Positions 29,704 through 38,575 of a DNA stretch of 64,000 bases are shown in pieces. The DNA is taken from positions 1,818,001 through 1,882,000 of the forward strand of contig NZ_CP162139.1 in assembly GCF_040833985.1 (NCBI RefSeq). Direction: 5' to 3'. Numbering within the stretch: the stretch's first letter is position 1; each line of letters opens with the position of its first letter. The DNA comes from Leptospira sp. WS4.C2 (GTDB lineage Bacteria; Spirochaetota; Leptospiria; Leptospirales; Leptospiraceae). The translations under genes and the position numbers were made by a program. The notes under the pieces were generated by a model, which saw only the letters and a list, made by a program, of their open reading frames with translations, made no database searches and had not been told where the DNA came from.

Positions 29704-30644
29704 CGTTCCCATCTAGGTTTTAATATCGGATCAATTTTTTGGATCCCTCTCAATTTTGCGGAACGAGAAGCCCTGTTTTCACGGATTTCTGTGTCGGTTG
29801 GTAGAATAGGTTTTTTTGTTAAGATTTCAAAATGTTCAGTAGTCTTTAGATCACGAAAGGTCCATTTGACAATCCGATCTTCTAAAGAGTGAAACGAGAT
29901 ACAAGCAAGAACCCCCCCCACTTTTAGCAAATCACTAAGAACCCGAATTCCTTTTTCTGCATGTAACAGCTCTTCGTTGACCTCTATCCTAAGTGCTTGG
30001 AAAATTTTGGTCGCAGGGTGGGATTCTTTTGGCCAAAACTTTCTAGGGATTGATGCTTCCACAAGTTTGACAAGTTCTGTATTGGTTGCAAATTTCTTTT
30101 TCTGCCTCGTCTGTACTATGTTATTTGCAACTTTTAAGGCCCAACGTTCTTCCCCGTATTCCCAAAACACTTTTTTTAGATGTAAAACTGTGCTGTAATT
30201 GACGACATCCGCTGCCGTTTTCCTGCCCACTTGGGGTTCGAGCCGCATGTCCAGTGGTTCATCGTTTTTAAAAGTAAAGCCTCTTCCCGAATGTAGGAAG
30301 TGAAATAAAGAGACTCCTAAATCCACAAGAGCTCCATCCAGGCCAGGACAATCCACCGAATCTAAAAGTTCTTTGTCCACTTCGGAAAAGTTCATTTGGA
30401 AGGGATGGACTCGGTCGAGAGATCCAATCACGGATAAAATTTCTTTTTTGGCCCGTTCCAACATGACGGAGTCACGATCGATGAGAATGAGCTTTGCATT
30501 CGGAAAGGTTTGTAAAATGAGTTTGGAATGCCCACCTTCCCCAGCAGTCCCGTCAAGAAACCATAGGGGTTCGGGGCTTTCGGTTTTTTGGAGCAAATCG
30601 ATGACTTCTCTTGGAAGTACGGGAATATGAGGAGATTCTGACAC
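29700..30644 (-). CDS. rsmH: 16S rRNA (cytosine(1402)-N4)-methyltransferase
   Basis: SAM-dependent methyltransferase (MraW) that modifies C1402 in the 30S P site. 314 residues with [13 protein letters not shown], the SAM loop [39 protein letters not shown] and [15 protein letters not shown], all family hallmarks. Start is GTG. It is the first gene of the minus-strand cell-wall run; mraZ, which usually precedes it, is missing. A 72-bp gap separates it from the divergent HIT gene and should contain the cluster promoter. Confidence 0.96.
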   Translation of the reverse strand: MSESPHIPVLPREVIDLLQKTESPEPLWFLDGTAGEGGHSKLILQTFPNAKLILIDRDSVMLERAKKEILSVIGSLDRVHPFQMNFSEVDKELLDSVDCPGLDGALVDLGVSLFHFLHSGRGFTFKNDEPLDMRLEPQVGRKTAADVVNYSTVLHLKKVFWEYGEERWALKVANNIVQTRQKKKFATNTELVKLVEASIPRKFWPKESHPATKIFQALRIEVNEELLHAEKGIRVLSDLLKVGGVLACISFHSLEDRIVKWTFRDLKTTEHFEILTKKPILPTDTEIRENRASRSAKLRGIQKIDPILKPRWER

Positions 30645-30716
30645 TGTTACTTTCTTACTGTATACCTGTCAAAATCCTTGCAATCCTTTAATCCTTTAGG
30701 GAGATTGAAAGTACAA

Positions 30717-31229
30717 ATGAGTTCCTATGAAGAACATTCGCATAGAAAGAACCTGTTTAGCATAGGGAAACTAGGTTATGCCAAAGGGGATAGACCTAAT
30801 GTCGACTGCATCCTCTGTGGGGTGCGCGACAGAAATGAAATTGTTCCCAATTTGACCATTGCGGAAACGGAACTTTCGATCGTTTCGGTTAATCTTTTCC
30901 CCTACAATCCTGGCCATATCATCATCTTTCCCAAACGTCACATCATCCACTACTTAGAACTCACTGAAGAAGAAGCCCTCGACATCCATAGGCTCACTCA
31001 AAAAACCATGAGAATCCTTGAGAAACAATGGAAGGTGCAAGGTTTTAATCTTGGGTATAATTTAGGAAAAAATAGCGGAGGTTCTATCCCCCATATCCAC
31101 GAACACATCGTGCCTAGATTTCCGAACGAAGCAGGATTTTTAGATGTACTTTCCAATACAAGGATAGTGATATACGAACCCTACCAAATGTGGGATGATC
31201 TAAAAAAACTTTGGGTTAAAGAAGACTGA
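30717..31229 (+). CDS. HIT-family nucleotide hydrolase (Ap4A phosphorylase/hydrolase-like)
   Basis: 170 residues with the HIT motif [12 protein letters not shown] (HxHxH, middle His as nucleophile). Zinc-type cysteines appear in CILCGVRD, and [12 protein letters not shown] matches the nucleotide-binding strand. Such proteins hydrolyse dinucleoside polyphosphates or AMP conjugates. I start at the ATG at 30717; in-frame TTG codons upstream at 30678 and 30705 are possible but not required by the fold. Divergent from rsmH and 5 bp from the converging cheR stop. Confidence 0.9.
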   Translation: MSSYEEHSHRKNLFSIGKLGYAKGDRPNVDCILCGVRDRNEIVPNLTIAETELSIVSVNLFPYNPGHIIIFPKRHIIHYLELTEEEALDIHRLTQKTMRILEKQWKVQGFNLGYNLGKNSGGSIPHIHEHIVPRFPNEAGFLDVLSNTRIVIYEPYQMWDDLKKLWVKED

Positions 31230-31234
31230 AATTC

Positions 31235-32092
31235 TTACTCTTTCCTTTGGTAGATGGTATGACCTAAAAACTTAAAACTATCAGAGATTCCAAACATGGT
31301 TTCCGAGTGACCAAGGATGAGATAACCTTTTGGTTTTAAACTGGCCTCAAAATTTTGGAATAAAGTTTTTTGAGTTTGTTTGTCAAAATAAATCACTACA
31401 TTCCTACAAAAGATTAAATCCAATTTATCCGTTATGGGAAAGGGAAAGTGCAAAAGATTGATCTGTCTAAAATCGATCAAAGCTTTCAGGTGAGGTTTTG
31501 CTTCATAGAAAACATGGTCTTTCTCTACCGTTTTAATGAAATGTTTTGTCTTCATAGCCTCAGAAACTGGTTCCAACCTGTCATCTCGGTAGAGACCTTT
31601 TTTTGCCGTGGCAATGACTTGTGTATCAATGTCTGAAGCATAGATTTTACAATTCCAACCTGGTTTTGCGTTGAAGTAATCGTAAACAGTAATGGCTATT
31701 GAGTATGGTTCTTCCCCAGTAGAAGAGGCAGAACACCATATGCGCAGGGTTTTGGATCCCCCACTGGCTGCGGCTTGTTCTAAAGCAGGGAAATATTGGT
31801 TTTTTAGAAATTCAAAATGGTGGTTCTCACGAAAAAAATCTGTTTTGTTTGTTGTTATGCGGTTGATGAGTTCTTGCATTTCATCGGTTGCAAACTTAGG
31901 GTCTAACTTTAATTTCGCTACATAGTTTTCAAAACTAGTGATTCCCAAAGTACGAAGCCTTGCATTGAGTCTAGACTGTACCATGATTTTTTTATGTGGT
32001 GCTAAAAAAATACCAGCTTGTTTGTACACTAAATTTTTAATGAATTCAAATTCTGCATCACCGATTGTGTTTAAAGATGTTCGAAAGTCCAA
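31235..32092 (-). CDS. cheR: CheR-type chemoreceptor protein methyltransferase
   Basis: 285 residues, SAM-dependent glutamate methyltransferase for chemoreceptors. N-terminal helical domain about 1-80, then the catalytic domain with [35 protein letters not shown] (SAM site), and [14 protein letters not shown]. No other chemotaxis genes are adjacent, so it is an orphan copy. Start is TTG with GAGGG seven bases upstream. Its strand is opposite to both neighbours. Confidence 0.94.
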   Translation of the reverse strand: MDFRTSLNTIGDAEFEFIKNLVYKQAGIFLAPHKKIMVQSRLNARLRTLGITSFENYVAKLKLDPKFATDEMQELINRITTNKTDFFRENHHFEFLKNQYFPALEQAAASGGSKTLRIWCSASSTGEEPYSIAITVYDYFNAKPGWNCKIYASDIDTQVIATAKKGLYRDDRLEPVSEAMKTKHFIKTVEKDHVFYEAKPHLKALIDFRQINLLHFPFPITDKLDLIFCRNVVIYFDKQTQKTLFQNFEASLKPKGYLILGHSETMFGISDSFKFLGHTIYQRKE

Positions 32093-32163
32093 TTTGCCCT
32101 CGTAAGTGATTCGACACTCTTTTCCTGTTCTGACAAGTTGTTTTTTAGAAGGGAAATTAGATA

Positions 32164-32910
32164 ATGAAAATAGGCATCGTAAAACACCTGAATGCCCGCC
32201 CCCTAACCCTCTATTTTGAGAGAACTTCCGGGTATTTACCAGTATATGAAAATCCCAGTGTCCTCATTGAACTCCTAAAACGTGGGGAACTCGATTGTGC
32301 CCTTGTTTCCTCTATCGAATGCGAAAGAAATCGTGAGAGTTTGGACTTCACAAAGATTGTTGGAGTTTGTGCAAGAGACGTGGTTCGTTCTGTTCTTTTC
32401 TTTCGCCATGAATCAGAGCCTGGTCTTCCGAAAGTAGTTTATACCGACAAAGGGTCAAGGTCTAGTGTGGCACTGTTACAATGCCTTCTCTTTCGTGAAT
32501 TTGGAACCTTGGTGGAGGTAATTCCCACACCCGCTTCCGAAATTTCAGAGATGATGAAAGAAGGGAAAGGATCTCATCTTTTGTTTGGCGATCATGCCTT
32601 ATTACAAACGCCAGTTCCTGGATACCAAGTGGTAGACCTTGCCGAATGGTGGAATCAGTCTACGGGGTTATACTTTTGTTTTGCCTTTTGGGCATTTCCC
32701 AAGGGAAAGGTTTGGGATGACCGCCTATTTCTAACAGCGTTGGAATATGGACTGAAAGAATTAGACTCCATCATTAAAGAAGAAAAAAGACTACCGATTG
32801 CAGTTACTGACCGTTATCTCAAACAAGAGTTACACTACATTCCCGAACAGAAAAATTTAGATGGGTTCGATTTGTTTATCAAAACGGCAAAGGAATTAAA
32901 ACTCGTTTAG
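32164..32910 (+). CDS. mqnA: MqnA/MqnD-family protein, probable chorismate dehydratase of menaquinone synthesis
   Basis: 248 residues with a periplasmic-binding-protein-like fold used by MqnA. The N-terminal [13 protein letters not shown] matches the NARPL chorismate-binding loop, and [15 protein letters not shown] and VARDVVRS-like segments also fit. MqnA dehydrates chorismate in the futalosine route to menaquinone. MqnD is related, so enzyme versus relative is not certain. No other mqn genes are in the window. Its 3' end overlaps the converging lipoprotein gene by 4 bp. Confidence 0.8.
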   Translation: MKIGIVKHLNARPLTLYFERTSGYLPVYENPSVLIELLKRGELDCALVSSIECERNRESLDFTKIVGVCARDVVRSVLFFRHESEPGLPKVVYTDKGSRSSVALLQCLLFREFGTLVEVIPTPASEISEMMKEGKGSHLLFGDHALLQTPVPGYQVVDLAEWWNQSTGLYFCFAFWAFPKGKVWDDRLFLTALEYGLKELDSIIKEEKRLPIAVTDRYLKQELHYIPEQKNLDGFDLFIKTAKELKLV

Positions 32911-33545
32911 AAAAAACGAATTTTATATTCCCAGGTTTTTGAATCGGGATTTTCCAAAGTCTCTTGCAGAGGAATTTGGTAGGTCAAATTTCCAAGACCA
33001 ATAAAACCTCGGTTGGAACTGCACTCTGAGTCTTTGGGAAATAAAACTTTAAATTGAATGCGACCTTCGCGTAAAAGCCTAGAAGCTTCTGAAATGATTT
33101 TCTTTTCCCCAGCACTTGTGTCTAAAATCGCATTGTCAGTGAGATTGGGAAAATCACGTTTTACAGTCAGGGATCTTGGTTTGGATTTGATGGAGAAGGT
33201 TCCGATCAAAACTCCTTCCAAATGCAAAGGATCTTCAAAGTCGAGTTTGTAAGATACCTTTCCCTTTCGTTTGAAATACATATCTGTCGTTTCTGATTTT
33301 TCTAACTCACGAAATGTAAAGTCTCTCACCTGTAAGTTGTTATTCGATTTTTTTTTGACAGAAGATATGATCTCTTCTTTCGAAGTCGGTAAAAATTTAA
33401 TGAGAGAGTCGTTGGAATCTTTTTTTAAAGGGACTGTGTAAGCGATTTCGACTGTACCGGAACTTAACTTTCTAAAGAGGATGGTCTCCTCATATTCAAA
33501 ACAACCAACAAAAAAAAGGATGAGTAATAAAGTAAAACGAAACAC
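32907..33545 (-). CDS. Hypothetical lipoprotein
   Basis: 212 residues. A short hydrophobic N-terminus ends with the lipobox FVGC, so Cys15 should be lipidated. The mature part is beta-rich and polar (ETILFRKLSSGTVEIAYTVP near its start) without a known motif. Start is GTG. It lies 38 bp after the ammonium transporter gene on the same strand, so it may be the last gene of the phosphatase-amt transcript, though a hairpin sits between them. Function unknown. Confidence 0.78.
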   Translation of the reverse strand: MFRFTLLLILFFVGCFEYEETILFRKLSSGTVEIAYTVPLKKDSNDSLIKFLPTSKEEIISSVKKKSNNNLQVRDFTFRELEKSETTDMYFKRKGKVSYKLDFEDPLHLEGVLIGTFSIKSKPRSLTVKRDFPNLTDNAILDTSAGEKKIISEASRLLREGRIQFKVLFPKDSECSSNRGFIGLGNLTYQIPLQETLENPDSKTWEYKIRFF

Positions 33546-33551
33546 ATCCTA

Positions 33552-33571
33552 GGCTTCCCATATGGAAAGCC
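33552..33571 (-). other. Intergenic hairpin before the lipoprotein gene
   Basis: On the minus strand GGCTTTCCAT pairs with ATGGGAAGCC (one U-G wobble), centred on ATAT, six bases before the GTG start of the lipoprotein gene. No U-tract follows, so it is not a standard terminator. It could stabilise the upstream amt message or limit translation of the downstream gene. Confidence 0.45.
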
Positions 33572-33583
33572 CAGGGTCAAGGA

Positions 33584-35008
33584 CTATTTAGAAACGGGGT
33601 AAGCTTCGTTTCCGTGTTCTAAAATATCCAAACCTAACAATTCTTCCTCTTCGGAAACCCGAAGTCCAATTGTTTTTTTGATGAGATAGAAGACTGCAAA
33701 GCTGGTAGGAAAAGCCCATAGAAAAGCGGTTACGACACCGATTGCCTGAGCCGCAAACTGTCCAAAACCAGCACCCGAAAAAAGTCCTGTATCCAAACTG
33801 AAGAGACCAACAGATAATGTCCCCCAAGCCCCGCAAACACCATGGACAGAAACCGCGCCAACTGGGTCATCAATTTTGATTTTATCTAAAAAGAGAACCG
33901 AGACAATCACGAGAATCCCAGCCACAGCTCCAATACAAACAGCACCGGTAATGCTTACGACGTCACAGGGAGCTGTAATGGCCACAAGGCCCGCAAGCCC
34001 TCCGTTTAAAGTAAGACCAATCTCTGGTTTTTTAAATAACAACCAAGTAAGAACCATAGCGGCAATGGCCCCAGCACAAGCAGCCATATGGGTAACAACA
34101 GCGATACGAGCAAAACTCCCTCCCTCGATCGATGTCGTAGAACCGGGGTTAAATCCAAACCAACCAAACCAAAGGATAAAGACACCAAGGGCAGCCATAG
34201 ACATATTGTGCCCTAATATTGGATAAACTCTTCCATCGGTTTGGAATTTCCCCATCCGAGGACCGACAACGATGGCTCCCGCAAGACCCGCCCAAGCTCC
34301 AATGCTATGAACGACAGTTGATCCTGCAAAGTCGTGGAAACCCACTCCCTCTCCACCACCAAGACCCAAAGTTTCTAAAAATCCTGAAGAGATTCCTAGA
34401 AGACTTCCCCAAGCAAAGGATCCAAAGATAGGATAAATAAAGGCTGTGATCACAATGGAAAAGACCAAATAGGCAGAGAACTTTGTCCTCTCAGCCATGG
34501 CTCCTGATACGATGGTCGCGGCAGTCGCAGCAAATACAATCTGGAAGATAAAGAAAGTATATTTGGAAGGATCCATGTTTCCATCTTCGGTATTGATGAG
34601 ACTTTCTGCAAAGGATGGAACTCCCACTCCAATTCCTGTGAGGACTTGGGGACCAAACATAATCGAGAAACCAATCACCCAGTAGGCGATCGCTCCCACG
34701 GTTAAATCAGAGAAGTTTTTCATAAGGATATTCACCGCATTCTTTGCTCTTGTGAATCCTGCTTCCACGTACGCAAACCCTGCTTGCATAAAAAATACAA
34801 GAAAGGCTGCGATACAGGTCCAAACCCAATTGGCTTCTTGTTTGGTTGTTTCCAGGGCAAGTTTTGTCTCCGCAAGCGAAGTTTTGATACTTGCCATTTC
34901 CTTTGCCAATGTTTCTAAACTCTGAGTTTCGTTTGCCACATCTTCGGCACCAAGTGTCGAACCAATAAGAAGAACCGCTAAACTAAAAAATATTCCAAAT
35001 CGTTTCAT
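33584..35008 (-). CDS. amt: Ammonium transporter
   Basis: 474 residues. A cleavable signal peptide (MKRFGIFFSLAVLLIGSTLG) is followed by a Glu/Lys/Thr-rich helical stretch (about 22-57), then the eleven-helix Amt core. Family motifs are FFMQAGFAYVEAGFTRAKN, DFAGSTVVHSIGAWAGLAGA (conserved pore region with His), FILWFGWFGFNPGS and VHGVCGAWGTLSVG (second pore His). The C-terminal tail needed for GlnK contact is present but short. No glnK is adjacent. Instead a GAF-SpoIIE phosphatase gene ends only 9 bp upstream, suggesting co-regulation. Confidence 0.95.
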   Translation of the reverse strand: MKRFGIFFSLAVLLIGSTLGAEDVANETQSLETLAKEMASIKTSLAETKLALETTKQEANWVWTCIAAFLVFFMQAGFAYVEAGFTRAKNAVNILMKNFSDLTVGAIAYWVIGFSIMFGPQVLTGIGVGVPSFAESLINTEDGNMDPSKYTFFIFQIVFAATAATIVSGAMAERTKFSAYLVFSIVITAFIYPIFGSFAWGSLLGISSGFLETLGLGGGEGVGFHDFAGSTVVHSIGAWAGLAGAIVVGPRMGKFQTDGRVYPILGHNMSMAALGVFILWFGWFGFNPGSTTSIEGGSFARIAVVTHMAACAGAIAAMVLTWLLFKKPEIGLTLNGGLAGLVAITAPCDVVSITGAVCIGAVAGILVIVSVLFLDKIKIDDPVGAVSVHGVCGAWGTLSVGLFSLDTGLFSGAGFGQFAAQAIGVVTAFLWAFPTSFAVFYLIKKTIGLRVSEEEELLGLDILEHGNEAYPVSK

Positions 35009-35017
35009 ATACTTTCC

Positions 35018-36838
35018 TTAACTTACTTTCTGCGAATGAGTTTCTAACCTTAATAGTGAGGTTTTTAATTCCAAACTTTGAGGTGTATTTTTTACGCCTT
35101 GTTGCAACACTTTGATTGCTTTTGGTTTCGCATTTTCTTTCAAATAACATTGTGCAAGTAAGATACTTGCTTTCGCAAAACTATGATCACTCGAAAGTGC
35201 CATCTTTAACGCACGTTTTGCTTCCGAAATCATTCCTGCTTTATAATAAGCTCGTCCCATCATAAAATGAGATGCTGCTGTATTGTCCCCGGAAGTCCGT
35301 AAATACTGTTCTAAATACCGAATCGCTTCTTTGTATTTCCCATCCCTGTAGTACATTTTTCCCAGGAAAACAAGGATTTCTTTCAGGGAAGAATCGATAC
35401 TAAAAGCTTTGAGTGCTTGGGCATAAGCCTCTTCCATTTTCATTTTGGAATTGGATTGTTTCGCCATTTGAATGTAATGCGAAGCTTCTGGAATGGAATC
35501 CCCACAATAAAGAAAGAGAAAACTTAAATCATCTCCATTCGGAACATCACCTTGGTAAGCTCTAAACCTTTCTACAAATGCTTCGGATAGTTTTTTAAGA
35601 TCCACTTTTCCGCGACCTTCCATCACTAGACGTTCTCTTTCGTCTTGTAACCAGGTAAGAATTCGATCCACTCCCACTTCATCTTTTAAATGGTTTCTTT
35701 GTTCACTAAATCCATCAGAAATGAGAAGTAAAAAATCACCCGGCTCCAATTTACCTTGTTTTTCTTCATAGTCGATCTTTCTAACAGGAAGGATTCCTAG
35801 AGGAACACCTTTGGTATCATACTGGATGAAAGTATCATCAGCAGCTTTGTAGTGTAACATACGCTGATGGCCTGCGTTCACATAACCAAAAGTATAATCA
35901 CTAAAGATACGAACCATAAAGGCAGTGAAGTACGTTGATTCTGGAAGTTGTTCTCTCAGTTTTTCACCGAGCTCTTCCATAATCTCAGTGAGTCCTAGTC
36001 CCGCCATCACCGATCTTCTAAACTGGTGGTGGATGGCCATGGTCACTAGTGCTGCCGGAATCCCATGTCCCGATACATCAATGTTAATAGCTGTGAGTGA
36101 ATGGCCTTGCCTAACAATATCCACCAAGTCCCCACTCACTTCCGCCATGGGTTCGTAGTGGCTTGCAAAGTAGATTCCATTCCATGCACTAAGGTCTTGA
36201 GGAAGGATTTGGCTTTGGACATTTCTTCCCATTTTCAAATCCCATTCTAATTGATTTAAAATAGCAGCTTCTCTGGCTCTAGCGGTCACAAGACCTTCAA
36301 TGAGTCGTACTCCGTAAAGAGCAAGTGCCAGTTGAGAAGTTAAGGCTTCGAGAATTTCTAAGTCATCAATGATGTAAAAGTTTTCGCGTTCACTTTCTAC
36401 AGCGAGAGTTCCGAGAATTTCTTCCTTTTGCATGATAGGAACACACATGACTGACTTTGTTTTTTCTCCCTCATCAAAGAAGTGAGCAGATCGAGTTAGG
36501 TCATTCACGAGAACCGGTTCTTTGGTTTCAAAAACCGCACCGGAATAACCTTCGCCAATCACTAAATTTCTTCGAGGGGGTTCTGTCTCTTTGACAAACT
36601 TAACAGGGACTAGATACTCTCCGTCCCAGAGTCGGAGGGTTGTATTGTCCGACTCAAAAATTTCCTGGCAGATCAGGATGACTTTGGAAAAGAGTTGATC
36701 CTCTCTATCTAAATTGGCAAATTCTTTGGAAATGTAGAGAAGGATCGCAATTTTATCTTTGTCTGTTAATCCTCCCACGACTTTGTTTTGTCCGCGGAAG
36801 TTGACGAGCATTCGTTTGGAAACTTTGAAATCAACCAT
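35018..36838 (-). CDS. GAF-SpoIIE phosphatase-TPR signalling protein
   Basis: 606 residues, soluble. A GAF domain (about 25-190, with DREDQLFSKVILICQEIFES near its start) precedes a SpoIIE/RsbU-type PP2C domain (about 200-440). The latter shows AEVSGDLVDIV, AINIDVSGHGIPAALVTMA, FGYVNAGHQRML and DFLLLISDGFSEQ. Three or more TPR units follow (about 450-600), for example GKMYYRDGKYKEAIRYLEQY. It probably dephosphorylates a STAS protein in response to a small ligand bound by GAF. The amt gene follows after 9 bp. Confidence 0.93.
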   Translation of the reverse strand: MVDFKVSKRMLVNFRGQNKVVGGLTDKDKIAILLYISKEFANLDREDQLFSKVILICQEIFESDNTTLRLWDGEYLVPVKFVKETEPPRRNLVIGEGYSGAVFETKEPVLVNDLTRSAHFFDEGEKTKSVMCVPIMQKEEILGTLAVESERENFYIIDDLEILEALTSQLALALYGVRLIEGLVTARAREAAILNQLEWDLKMGRNVQSQILPQDLSAWNGIYFASHYEPMAEVSGDLVDIVRQGHSLTAINIDVSGHGIPAALVTMAIHHQFRRSVMAGLGLTEIMEELGEKLREQLPESTYFTAFMVRIFSDYTFGYVNAGHQRMLHYKAADDTFIQYDTKGVPLGILPVRKIDYEEKQGKLEPGDFLLLISDGFSEQRNHLKDEVGVDRILTWLQDERERLVMEGRGKVDLKKLSEAFVERFRAYQGDVPNGDDLSFLFLYCGDSIPEASHYIQMAKQSNSKMKMEEAYAQALKAFSIDSSLKEILVFLGKMYYRDGKYKEAIRYLEQYLRTSGDNTAASHFMMGRAYYKAGMISEAKRALKMALSSDHSFAKASILLAQCYLKENAKPKAIKVLQQGVKNTPQSLELKTSLLRLETHSQKVS

Positions 36839-36859
36839 ATAGGATACCTTTCTGATTTA

Positions 36860-36887
36860 GATGCAAGTATCGTACCGACGGTGCATC
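36860..36887. repeat. Inverted repeat upstream of the GAF-SpoIIE gene
   Basis: GATGCA (36860-36865) and TGCATC (36882-36887) flank a second smaller repeat (ACCG-A-CGGT), 22-49 bp before the phosphatase gene start. This is the only structure I notice in the 171-bp gap; it could be an operator or a leader hairpin. Confidence 0.35.
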
Positions 36888-37009
36888 TCGCCTAAAGAAG
36901 TCAGAATATCGTATATTTCTCTACATTCTGTTCCAAACTTCAGCGAATCAGATAAGAATCGATTATGGAAACCATCCAATTTGCTTAATTAATGAACAAA
37001 TAGTGTTCT

Positions 37010-38017
37010 TCATTGGAACTGGATTTGGATTTGGGCAGCAGCTCGTGTCTCTGCCCCCTCTCTCTCGGGGACACCTAAGCCCGATCTCTGCAAAGAGATC
37101 GCATACAAATACCCTTCCCCTAGCTCTTTTGGGAAAATGGAACCGGCAATTCCTAACGATCCGGTGTAAAAACCTTTTAAAGCAGAGTCGGCCCGAAACT
37201 CTCTTCCTAGTCCAGAAATGATTTGGAATGATTCTATTTTTCCAATCGCTAAACCAATGTTACCTGAATACATTGTACGGACTGGATATTGAAATGAGTT
37301 TTCGCCTCCATTGAGTGATGTATGTGATCTTTCAAAAAATGTCCGATTCCCTTCGATTTGTAAATCAATGAATTCTGTAATCTTATAACCAATACCAACT
37401 AATAATCGTTCGGGGAGTCGTTCTTTTAATTTTTCTGATCCTAAATATTTATCAAAGCGGTAACTTCCTGGAGATTCTAAAATTAATCCCATTCGAAAAT
37501 TCCCGTATTGAAAAGCAGTCGAGGCGGAGACGTTCCAAGAATAAGAACTATAACCGCCAATCCTTCCTGAAACAGCTGGTCCCAGATGTAAGGCAAAAGA
37601 AAGATTCTCATTCCACTTCCAATTGACAAAACCTTGGAATGCATAATTCGAAAAACGTTCGTCCGTAGGAAAGGACCGTAAAAAAACAGGTTTGCCCCGA
37701 AATCCGAACCCCAAAGAGTCGGAATAGGAAAAATACATTGCTCCTGAAAGATACAAGGGAGAAGTTTTTGGATTCGCATAACTTCCGTTTACCCCTCCAT
37801 CCACAATATGTTTAGATTGGTTTGACAAAAAAGCAGTGTTTCCATAAAGGCTTCCCATCGAACTGGATGTGACCACGCCTGTAGAGGAAAGCCCAAGCAA
37901 ATAAGCAGATGGATAGGCAGATTCGTAACCCGAAGCTTGGGCGAAGAGGCTTCCCAAAGAACTGGTAAATACCAAAAGGATCAGTCGGGGGAAATACCAT
38001 TTTCTATTGAAAATCAT
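37010..38017 (-). CDS. Predicted outer-membrane beta-barrel protein
   Basis: 335 residues with a signal peptide (MIFNRKWYFPRLILLVFTSS onwards, cut after LFAQA). The rest alternates polar and hydrophobic residues rich in Gly, Tyr, Ser and aromatic residues, ending in Phe-Gln (IQIQFQ), typical of outer-membrane barrels. No family motif I can name; the early part (STGVVTSSSMGSLYGNTAFL) recalls PorV/FadL-like conserved barrels. Divergent from the small gene at 38065 with 47 bp between starts. Confidence 0.7.
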   Translation of the reverse strand: MIFNRKWYFPRLILLVFTSSLGSLFAQASGYESAYPSAYLLGLSSTGVVTSSSMGSLYGNTAFLSNQSKHIVDGGVNGSYANPKTSPLYLSGAMYFSYSDSLGFGFRGKPVFLRSFPTDERFSNYAFQGFVNWKWNENLSFALHLGPAVSGRIGGYSSYSWNVSASTAFQYGNFRMGLILESPGSYRFDKYLGSEKLKERLPERLLVGIGYKITEFIDLQIEGNRTFFERSHTSLNGGENSFQYPVRTMYSGNIGLAIGKIESFQIISGLGREFRADSALKGFYTGSLGIAGSIFPKELGEGYLYAISLQRSGLGVPEREGAETRAAAQIQIQFQ

Positions 38018-38064
38018 TTACTGCCAATACTCCAAAGATTTATTGGAAAGAAAAGGGATTTCTT

Positions 38065-38493
38065 ATGACAAGGCCAATGTACAAACAATTTCGATCCCCG
38101 CAAGGTTGGTATTCCTTTTTATTCCCTGCCAATTGGGAACAAATGGTGGTGGAAGAAATTCCTGCCTTTTTCCATCCAGATGGTGGTGGTGCCTTACAAG
38201 TTTATGCATTTGAATCTAAATTGGAAGATTTCGATGTCGATCAGGAATTAGAGAACTACCTAAAAATTCACGAAATTGATTATGATGCAGAAAACGTAGC
38301 AGTTTTTGAAAACAATGAAGGTTCTTCGATCCGTGCTTGCGAATTTTTGAAAGAAGATCGAGTGTGGATGGTTTATATGGTTGCAAACCAGATGCGTATG
38401 ATCCTTGTCACTTACAACTCTGACGAAGAAATTGGCGATGAACTTTTCCAACAATTAACCAACATTATTAGTTCGGTTCGGTTTTTGAATTAA
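38065..38493 (+). CDS. Small conserved hypothetical protein (possible DUF3805-like)
   Basis: 142 residues, soluble, no signal peptide. The N-terminal YKQFRSPQGWYSFLFPANWE and the C-terminal half (WMVYMVANQMRMILVTYNS) resemble the PsbP-like fold of small domains of unknown function such as DUF3805. That assignment is from memory and weak. An AAAGGGA ribosome-binding site precedes the ATG. It lies 82 bp before the AsmA-like gene on the same strand. Confidence 0.72.
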   Translation: MTRPMYKQFRSPQGWYSFLFPANWEQMVVEEIPAFFHPDGGGALQVYAFESKLEDFDVDQELENYLKIHEIDYDAENVAVFENNEGSSIRACEFLKEDRVWMVYMVANQMRMILVTYNSDEEIGDELFQQLTNIISSVRFLN

Positions 38494-38575
38494 TTTCTTT
38501 CCCTTTTTTACTTTACAGAAACTATTTTTCCCTTAGTCTCTACTCCACTCTTTAGTGCCGAAATCAGGAGACAAT

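Noticed and set aside
33876..34226. Open frame opposite the ammonium transporter
   Set aside because: Pro/Ala-rich shadow frame caused by codon bias of the real gene.
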